This document shows positions 56,549 to 64,000 of a DNA stretch of 64,000 nt, in pieces (position 1 is the stretch's first letter; every line of letters begins with the position of its first letter). The notes under the pieces were generated by a model that saw nothing but the letters and a program-made list of their open reading frames with translations, searched no databases and was not told where the DNA came from. The position numbers were made by a program, and so were the translations under genes. Origin of the DNA: Mycoplasma sp. Ms02 (GTDB lineage: Bacteria; Bacillota_I; Bacilli_A; Mycoplasmatales; Metamycoplasmataceae); assembly GCF_019720735.1 (NCBI RefSeq), contig NZ_CP081302.1:744001-808000 (forward strand), read 5' to 3'.

Positions 56549-57325
56549 TTATAAATTATAAAATGGTACAGTCAGTTCCACTTTTTCGATTGATAATTCA
56601 GGAAAATCTGCATTTATTTGTTGATAAATATCTTCCACAAAAACCTCTTCATCAAGGTGTGGAATTTCAAGAACATTAACTTTTGATTCTCTGTAATTTA
56701 CTCAATCACTTCACTTAAAATCGCTTGAAACAATTAGTTCAATGCCATTTTGCGATAGTTCGTTAATTTGACCAATATAGCCACTACCACTTAAAATTGC
56801 AAGGTTCTTAAATTCCTTATCTAAATCGTCTTTTGAAACGTTAGTTCTAAACTCTGAGAAGCCTAAATTCCTTTGAATTAATTCTTTTAATTGATTAACT
56901 GAAACGCTTTTTTGAACAACACATGTGTAATTTGAGTCTGCTGGTTCTACATTTGTGTCTAAACCTAAAGTTTTGGCAATTTGGAAACTTGTCCCTTGAG
57001 GGTGGTTATCATAATTTGTATGCATTGAGAAAACTGTTATTCTGTGCTCAATGATTTTTTTAATTAAATCCATTTTATAAGGTGCTTTAATTGATTCGGT
57101 GACTAAGTCTCTTTCGAATAAGAAAGGATGGTGAGTCAAAATGAAGTTTGAGCCTGTTTTAATGGCTTTTTCGACTACTTCAGAAGTAACGTCAATTGCA
57201 ACAATTACACCTTTAAGATTATAGTTTTGATTAGGTTTAAAGCTGTAACCTGTTGGGTCTCAAGGTTCTTTATTTGCAAAAGGATATTTAGTTCATAAAT
57301 AATTTACAAATTCTTTTAATTTCAT
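56549..57325 (-). CDS. NIF3-like (DUF34/YqfO) metal-binding protein
   Basis: A protein of 258 residues. The metal-binding motifs are FILTHHPFLF (about 62-71) and FSMHTNYDN (about 99-107), with the N-terminal AIDVTSEVVEKA. Databases call the family GTP cyclohydrolase I type 2, but the activity is not generally established. The short form without the middle CutA-like insertion is seen here. Its ATG overlaps the rpoD stop (TAATG), as in the rpoD-nif3 neighbourhood of Firmicutes. Confidence 0.92.
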
Positions 57326-58851
57326 TAGTTTTTAATAAAATCCTTTAACTGCTTTCCGTTTTTTGAACTATTTTTTAATTTTCTTAAGATCTTGTTTTCG
57401 ATTTGACGAATTCTTTCTTTAGAAACGCCACCACGATCTCTTGCTAGTTCCTCAAATGAGTGAACACGATATTTGTTACCTTCTTCGTCCACTCCTACTC
57501 CATAACGTTTGCAAATTAATTCTTTTTCTTCTTTATCTAAACTTGTTTCGATTAACTCTAATAATGTTGAAGAAAGTTGTTCTTGTGACGCAAAGTCGAT
57601 TGGACTTGTAACGTTATCATCTTTAACAAAATCACTAAATGATGAATCATTTTCTTTACCAATTTGCTTGTCAAGCGAAATTGGATCAATGTTTATTTTT
57701 CTAATATAACGAACTTTTTCGGCTGTATACCCACCACCAAATCTTTCTGCTATTTGTTCATCTGTTGGTTCGTGCCCTAGTTCTTGTTGAAGTTCACGTT
57801 CATGTCTTGTGATTTTGTTGATTGTCTCAACCATATGCACAGGCACACGAATAGTACGAGCTTGATCTGCAACAGCTCTGGTGATTGCTTGTCTAATTCA
57901 TCAAGTTGCATATGTTGAAAACTTAAATCCTTTATCAACATTGTATTTTTGTACAGCTTTTAAAATTCCTGCATTTCCTTCGGAAATTAAATCAATAAAT
58001 GATAAACCTCTGTTTTTATACTTCTTAGCGTTATTTATAACAAGACGTAAATTTCTTTTAATTAATTTATCTCTTGCTCTTTTACCTCTAAAACCACCCT
58101 TGTTCATTTCTTTAGCAAGCGCATTTTCTTCTTCTGATTTCAGAAGTTCACCATATTTACCAATTCAACGCATGTATCATTTAACAATGTCATTGGTCTC
58201 TGTAAGTTTATTATTAATTGATTTTGATCTTTTTGTTAAGTCAGAATCTGCATCAAAATCATCAGAGAATGAATCTAGCTCTAGTGAGTTCAGATCGAAT
58301 TCAGTATCTTCGTCTTCATCTTCAAGATCTGAAATGGAGTCATCATCAGCTTCTTCCTCATCTTCTTCATCTTCCTCTTCATCAGAATCTGAGTCATTAT
58401 CTTGCTCTGAATCTTCGTCTTCATCATCAAGTTCATCAAGATCATCTAAATCTTCAAGTGAGTCTAGAGAATCAAGATCATCTAAATCTTCAAGTTCAAA
58501 ATCTTCGCCGTCTTCTTCTTGTTCTGAATTAGAATCTGAATCAAGATCAGGAAGAGAACTTTTTGTTTTTTTGGTTGATTTTTTAGCTTGTTTTGTAGCC
58601 TTTTTCATATTTGTAGGAACATCAAAGTCTTCTAATGAAACATCATCTTGATCACCATCATCAGAAGTGTTTGAAATAACTCCGTCAGCATAAAGCTCCT
58701 CAAGAAGTTCGTCGGCTATTGATTCGTCTTCTATAAAAATTCCCTTTGAATCAAGATATGCGAAAACGTCTTCTTGTGAAAGATATTCTTTCTTTTTAAT
58801 ATCTCTAAACTTATGTAAAGCATTAACTATTTCTTGGTGTTTTTTAGCCAT
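57325..58851 (-). CDS. rpoD: Housekeeping RNA polymerase sigma factor with a long acidic insert
   Basis: A protein of 508 residues. Residues 1-60 resemble region 1.1. Residues ~61-205 are extremely acidic (runs such as [16 protein letters not shown]), preceded by the basic stretch [17 protein letters not shown]. Regions 1.2-4 follow: [17 protein letters not shown] (2.1), [20 protein letters not shown] (2.3/2.4, binding the -10 box), region 3, and [20 protein letters not shown] (4.2, the -35 reader). It starts at the dnaG stop (overlapping by 1 nt) and overlaps the nif3 start. TATAAT boxes throughout the window fit its region 2.4. Confidence 0.96.
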
Positions 58852-60875
58852 TATTCCTCTTTCTTCTGTTTCTTAATTCTAATTTCATTATTTGTTCTGT
58901 TGATTCTTCTTTTGAGCATAATGTTGAACTCTTGGTCGTCATAAACTACAGGATCAAGCAAAGACGAGATATCTTTGCTTGCGTAATTTAATTCAGTTTC
59001 AATTTTACCAAGTATAAAAGATAAATCAAATTTTAAATATGCTTTTTCATAAAATGAAAAGGCATCTGATTTACGATGTTCTTGAGTTTGTTTTTTTTCA
59101 GTCATTGACTGAATGTGATCGAGCGTAAAAGCGTCATCTAATTTTCTGATTTTCATGCGTTTGTTGCTTGAAATGGCGTTCGCGTAATTGACAATTGATG
59201 ATTCTATTTCGCTTAAAATTTGTGTTTTTTCAGATTCAGAAATTTCTGTTTTTTCGTATTTGTAATATGTGTTCAAAATTGATTCAAGAGCTTCAATTTG
59301 CATTTCAGAATATGGTGAAAAATTACTAATTCTTCTAACTAAACTATCTATTTTGTCTTGATTTTTCTTTGCTGATAAATATTCATTATAGAAGTTAGGA
59401 GATTTAAGAAGTAAAATCAAAAATTGATTTAAGTAACTTCTTAAAAAACTAAAAGGATCAAGTCCTGGAATTGCATCGACTTTAATGCTTTTTGATTCAT
59501 GAGATTTTCTTGTTTTTTCAAATGTAATTTCTTTTTTTTCAATTTCTGAATAATAAGGAACTTGATCTTGAAATTCGAAGTTAGGGCCGTAAAAATCATC
59601 ATAATCACGATGGTGTGGTTTAACATTTTTAACTATAGATAAGCTTAATCCGTATTTTTTTTCAAAAACAGAAGAGAAGAAATTGATCTTTTCTTGAGAA
59701 GCAAATTTAAGATAATTTGTTATTTCTTTTTTAAATTTCAATACAAATTCAGAATTGTTCAAGTCTTTGACGATTTTGGTTTCTAAATCGTTATAGATGA
59801 AGTCGAAAACGTCTTTTTTATTATTTACAGTTTCAATTAGCGCTTGATCGCCGTGTTTAGATAAAATCTCGTCAGCGTCTTTTTCATAGGTGTTTTGAAT
59901 AACCTTAACCTCAAAACCGTTTTCTAGAGCTAAAAGAGAACTTTTTTGAAAAGCATTTTGACCTGCCTCATCAGCATCAAGAAATAGAGTGATTTTAGTT
60001 GACTTAGGCAATAAGTTTAACATCCCCTTTGTTAAACTTGTACCCATTATCGCTACTGCGTTTTTTATACCTTCTCTATAAAGAGCAATAACATCCATGA
60101 AACCTTCACAAACGATAACTTCGTTCTTAAGATCTATTTCTTGCTTTGCATTATAAAAGTTATAAAGAGTCTGTGATTTTTTGAAAATTTCAGTTTCAGG
60201 AGAATTGATATATTTTGGTTTTGTGTTATCAAGAACACGACCACTGAAACCAACAATTTTTCCTGCAAAGTTTTGAATTCCAAAAGTTATTCTATTTTTT
60301 AAAATATCGTAGGAATCTTCATTAATGATACCTGTTTTCATAAGTTCTAAATCGCTTATTCCTTCTAGTTTTGCAAAGCTTTTTGTTCCTTTTTCAGGTA
60401 CAAAACCTATGTTAAACTGGTTCTGAATGTCTGCGTCCAATCCACGTTTTTCAAGGTAATCTTGAGCTAGTTTATTTTGTGCAGATTGCAATGAATAAAA
60501 AGCATTGATAGAATCCATGACTTCAAATAGTCTTTTATGCTCTTCTGAAAAACTTTGCTCTTTCTTTTGATACTTATTTATAGTACTCAAATCGATATTT
60601 AAATCGTAAGTATTGTTTAGGTATATGATTGCATCTTTATATGACTTTTGCATTTTTTTCATTATGAATCCTACAACATTGCCACTTTCTCCACATGAAA
60701 AGCATTTAAAAATTCTTTTTTCTTGCGAAATACTTAAACTCGCATTTTTGTCGTTATGAAAAGGACATAGAGCTACATAATCTTTACCCTTTTTGGTTAA
60801 AGGCAAAAAGTCGCCAATAACTTTAGCGACATCTAAATTTTGAGTGATTTTTTGACTTATATCTCTTAATTCCAT
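58851..60875 (-). CDS. dnaG: DNA primase
   Basis: A protein of 674 residues. The N-terminal zinc ribbon has CPFHNDKNASLSIS and FKCFSCGESGNVVGFIM. The TOPRIM core has VIVCEGFMDVIALY and TLFLDADEAGQNAF with the metal-binding Glu and Asp residues. The C-terminal ~250 residues form the helicase-interaction domain, with little conserved sequence. It makes RNA primers for replication. dnaG-rpoD is the old macromolecular synthesis pairing without rpsU. It begins 7 nt after the glyS stop. Confidence 0.96.
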   Translation of the reverse strand: MELRDISQKITQNLDVAKVIGDFLPLTKKGKDYVALCPFHNDKNASLSISQEKRIFKCFSCGESGNVVGFIMKKMQKSYKDAIIYLNNTYDLNIDLSTINKYQKKEQSFSEEHKRLFEVMDSINAFYSLQSAQNKLAQDYLEKRGLDADIQNQFNIGFVPEKGTKSFAKLEGISDLELMKTGIINEDSYDILKNRITFGIQNFAGKIVGFSGRVLDNTKPKYINSPETEIFKKSQTLYNFYNAKQEIDLKNEVIVCEGFMDVIALYREGIKNAVAIMGTSLTKGMLNLLPKSTKITLFLDADEAGQNAFQKSSLLALENGFEVKVIQNTYEKDADEILSKHGDQALIETVNNKKDVFDFIYNDLETKIVKDLNNSEFVLKFKKEITNYLKFASQEKINFFSSVFEKKYGLSLSIVKNVKPHHRDYDDFYGPNFEFQDQVPYYSEIEKKEITFEKTRKSHESKSIKVDAIPGLDPFSFLRSYLNQFLILLLKSPNFYNEYLSAKKNQDKIDSLVRRISNFSPYSEMQIEALESILNTYYKYEKTEISESEKTQILSEIESSIVNYANAISSNKRMKIRKLDDAFTLDHIQSMTEKKQTQEHRKSDAFSFYEKAYLKFDLSFILGKIETELNYASKDISSLLDPVVYDDQEFNIMLKRRINRTNNEIRIKKQKKEE

Positions 60876-60882
60876 TTTTTAC

Positions 60883-62238
60883 CTAAAGGTATTTTGGTAG
60901 ATCTTCGATTGATATTCTTTCTTGTTCCATTGTGTCACGGTGTCTAATTGTTACACATCCATCTTCTAATGTGTCGTAATCGATTGTAACACAGTAATAT
61001 GTACCAATTGAGTCTTGACGACGGTATCTTTTTCCGATTGATCCTGTTTCATCGTAAGTTACGCTAATTCCAAGATCAATTAACTTATTTAAAACTTCGC
61101 TTGCTTGTGGTTCTAGTTTCTTAACTAGTGGTAGAACAGCAACTTTGTAAGGTGCGATTTCTTTTGCGAATTTTAGAACAACTCTTGTTTCGTTTTCTAA
61201 TTCTTCTTCATAATAAGCATCTGAAATCACGGCAAGCATCATTCTATCAAGTCCCATGCTTGGCTCGATTACGTAAGGAATAAATTTGTTGTTTGTTAAA
61301 GGATCTAGGTAGTAAAAGTTTTCCCCTGAAGCGTCCATGTGTGATTTTAAATCAAAATCACTTCTATTAGCTACACCAAGTAATTCTCCTCAACCAAAAG
61401 GAAACTTAAACTCAATATCGCTTGTGCCTTTTGAATAGTGTGCCAGTTCTTCAGGATCGTGAGGTCTAATCTTAATTGAATCTTCTTTTATCCCTAATTT
61501 TAAGGCGAATTCGTAACATTTTTTAATGTAATATTCAAAAATGTTATCTGAGTCTTCGGGCGAACAGAATACTTCTAATTCCATTTGCTCGAACTCTCTA
61601 GTTCTGAAAATAAAGTTACCAGGTGTTACTTCATTTCTGAAACTTTTTCCAATTTGCCCGACTCCCATTGGAAGTTTTGCACGTGTCGATCTTTGTACGT
61701 TTTTAAAGTTAACAAAAATACCTTGAGCAGTTTCGGGACGAAGATAAACTTTTGATTTTGCATCTTCAACTACACCTTGTTGCGTTTCGAACATTAAGTT
61801 GAATTTTCTAATGTCGCTTCACTCTGCTTTTGAACCGTCGTATTCTTTAAGGTTTTCTTGTAAAAAAGCTTTCATTTCTTCAAATGACATTTTTTCAGGC
61901 ACTATTGTTTCGTCGATCTCTTGAATTAATTTATCTGCACGATATCTTTTTCCGTTTACTCTATTTTCGATAAGAGGATCGCTGAAGTTTGAAACGTGAC
62001 CACTTGTGACTCAAACTTGTGGATTCATTAAGATTTTTGAATCGATTAAAAAGTTATTTTTTTCTTTTAAGATGAACTCTTTTTTTCATGCATTTGCAAT
62101 GTTATCTTTTAAAAGAGCACCAAGAGAACCATAGTCTCATGTGTTGGCTAATCCACCGTAAATTTCGCTTCCTTGAAATACAAAACCAGCGTTTTTTAGG
62201 TGATTAACAATTTTTTGCATATTTTCTTTTGAACTCAT
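60883..62238 (-). CDS. glyS: Glycyl-tRNA synthetase (single-chain dimeric type)
   Basis: A protein of 451 residues, class II synthetase of the alpha2 type. It opens with the motif [20 protein letters not shown]. Motif 2 is in [27 protein letters not shown] and motif 3 in [13 protein letters not shown]. The C-terminal anticodon-binding domain runs from [12 protein letters not shown] to the end. It charges the tRNA-Gly encoded at 11278. Many Trp codons are UGA. An AT-rich promoter (TATAAA, ~16 nt upstream) precedes ATG 62238, with no ribosome site. Confidence 0.96.
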
Positions 62239-62311
62239 AGTAATAATATTTTATAAAAATGATTTTTTTATTAAATTAAAATTTTCAAAAAGTGGTATAA
62301 AGTTTCATTTA

Positions 62312-62336
62312 AAAAATCTGGCTAAACCAGATTTTT
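62312..62336 (-). terminator. Terminator of ptsI
   Basis: The stem AAAATCTGG / CCAGATTTTT with a CTAAA loop lies directly after the ptsI stop. The minus-strand copy ends in a T run. Confidence 0.88.
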
Positions 62337-62338
62337 CA

Positions 62339-64000
62339 TTATTTTACATATTGTGATAAAAGTTCTTTAACTTCTTGTTCAGAATCAGCATTCAGAGCTT
62401 TGTTTGCTAGTTCTTCCATTTCTGATTTGTTTAATTTAGAAGCAATTTCTCTAGCGTTTAAAACGTTTGAAGCTGACATCGAGAACTCGTCAAGTCCTAA
62501 ACCTATTAATAAAGGCATAGCTTCAGGGCTTCCTGCCATTTCACCACACATACCAGCTCATTTACCGTGTTTGTGTGCTCCATCAATAACCATTTTAATT
62601 AATCTTAAAATTGAAGGGTTTAATGGTTGGTATAGGTAAGAAATTTGTTCGTTCATTCTATCAGCAGCCATTGAGTATTGAATTAAATCATTTGTACCGA
62701 TTGATACGAAATCTGCGTATTTACAGAATTGATCAGACAATACAGCAGCAGCAGGTGTTTCCATCATTAGACCAAATTCGATGTCAGAAATAGCACCTAA
62801 TTCATGACCTTCTGCTTTTAATTCTTGATAACATTCTTCAAAAACTTTTTTAGCGCTTAAAAATTCTTCAACGTTTGTAATCATAGGAATCATGATTGCA
62901 AGTTTTCCGTATTTTGCAGCTCTAATTAATGCTCTTAATTGTGTTTTGAAAATTGCTAAATTATCTAAACAGAATCTAATTGCTCTATACCCTAAAAATG
63001 GGTTCATTTCGTGAGGGAAACTGTAGTATTTAAGAGTTTTATCTCCACCAATATCAAGAGTTCTGATAACAACTCTTTTTCCTTCCATTCCTTCAATAAC
63101 TTTTTTATATGCTTCGTATTGCTCTTCTTCGTTTGGTCAATCTGCGTTATCCATGTATAGGAATTCTGAACGGAATAAACCAATAGCTTCAGCATCATTG
63201 TCGATAACGCTTGGTAAATCAGCTGGAGTACCGATGTTAGCTGCTAATTCAATGTGGTGTCCATCTTTTGTTACTGATGGTTTGTTTTTGAATTCTTTTA
63301 GCTTGGCTAAGTAAGCTTCATATTTTTGTTTTTCTGCTTCGTATTCTTTTAACTCACTTGTGCTTGGGTTAACAACTACTTCTCCATTTGTTCCGTTTAG
63401 AGCAATTGTGTCACCGTTTGCAACTACATCAAGAATACCTGCAGCCCCAACAACGCTAGCGATCCCTAAACTTCTTGCCATGATAGCTGTATGTGATGTT
63501 GGACCACCAATGTTTGTAACAAAACCTTTAACATACTTTTTGTCTAATTGTACTGTTTGAGAAGGGCTTAAGTCTTCTGCAACAATTACAACTTCTTCTC
63601 TTATTGATGTTAAATCTGGTTCTTCAATTCCGTTTAAAACGTATAAAAGTTTTTTAGCAACATCTCTAACGTCAGCTGCTCTTTCTCTCATGTATTCGTC
63701 TTCCATACCAGCGAACATTTGAGCAAAATCTTCATAGAAAGTCTGAACAGCGAATTCAGCTGATTTTCCGTCGTTAATCATTCCTTTTATAGTATCTACA
63801 CCGTATGGGTCTGTAGCAAAACTGATGTGTGCGTCAAAAATTGCTGCATGCTCAGGGTCTTTAGCAAGTTCTTTTGTTCTTGTGATTTTAGCAACAACTG
63901 TTTCAATAGCTTCTTCATAAAGAGCTAAATCAGCAGCTGGATTTGCTGTTGTTTTTGTAATATCTACTGGAAGTTCTTCGATTTTGAACACTTTAGAGAT
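62339..64000 (-). CDS. ptsI: PTS enzyme I (phosphoenolpyruvate-protein phosphotransferase), 5' end missing
   Basis: 553 residues are visible, and the start lies beyond the right edge (about 20 residues missing by comparison with the family). It moves phosphate from PEP to HPr, driving sugar uptake. The phospho-His motif is [18 protein letters not shown]. The PEP-binding barrel shows [57 protein letters not shown] and the active-site Cys in [11 protein letters not shown] (the Trp is UGA). It is separated from glyS by its own terminator. Confidence 0.97.

Noticed and set aside
57881-58651. 256-residue plus-strand ORF with long Ser runs
   Set aside because: It is the antisense image of the Asp/Glu codons in the acidic insert of rpoD; no ribosome site and a composition dictated by the other strand.

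Overview
The window is AT-rich bacterial chromosome in which UGA must be read as tryptophan. Almost every long gene contains in-frame TGA codons at expected Trp positions, for example the WYPGH motif of RbgA and the conserved Trp residues of MetG, LigA and GlyS. Together with lipobox-bearing lipoproteins, a p37/p29/p69 transporter and the gene content, this points to a mycoplasma of the hominis lineage (Metamycoplasmataceae: Mycoplasmopsis, Mesomycoplasma or Metamycoplasma). I cannot name the species. No CRISPR array, rRNA operon, intact insertion sequence or prophage is visible.

Layout. 1-962: 3' part of a multi-pass membrane protein. 1012-5618 (minus): dihydrofolate reductase, a YgjP-like metallopeptidase and a 1,069-residue lipoprotein with a C-terminal transglutaminase-like domain. 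5707-8807 (plus): acetate kinase, the ribosome GTPase EngB and an anchored surface protein. 8895-11225 (plus): two SPOUT RNA methyltransferases, a DivIVA-like protein and RbgA, then tRNA-Gly(UCC). 11451-12956 (minus): gpmI. 13122-15236 (plus): phosphodiesterase, HAD hydrolase and RNase HIII. 15264-21314 (minus): a compact eight-gene unit secG-rnr-trmN6-metG-abm-rpmG-secE-nusG. 21419-25152 (plus): K+ channel regulator, ligA and pfkA. 25372-31122 (plus): a BMP-type nucleoside ABC transporter (lipoprotein, double ATPase, two permeases). 31410-34834 (minus): the p37-p29-p69 transporter preceded by a TPP riboswitch. 35010-36209: rsmD and recO, convergent and overlapping. 36287-42847 (plus): yloU-like, fakA, plsX, rnc and smc. 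42946-43653 (minus): unknown membrane protein. 44138-56365 (minus): one 12.2-kb gene for a 4,075-residue lipoprotein with an N-terminal SGNH/GDSL hydrolase domain and about fifteen tandem helical repeats of roughly 217 residues. 56549-60875 (minus): nif3, rpoD and dnaG; then glyS, and ptsI running off the right edge.

How the genes work together. Most of the window is core machinery: translation and RNA modification, ribosome assembly, protein secretion, replication and segregation, lipid precursors, and glycolysis with acetate-forming ATP synthesis. Into this are set surface and uptake functions suited to a host-dependent organism without a wall: nucleoside import, thiamine/TPP import under riboswitch control, and large lipoproteins carrying enzymatic domains.

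The strongest observations are the giant repeat-built SGNH lipoprotein, the TPP riboswitch with a readable terminator/antiterminator switch in front of the p37 operon, a two-helix membrane insertion inside a nucleoside-ABC ATPase, a transglutaminase-like lipoprotein, a very acidic insert in the housekeeping sigma factor, and a set of genes whose -10 boxes sit so close to the start codon that their mRNAs should be leaderless.
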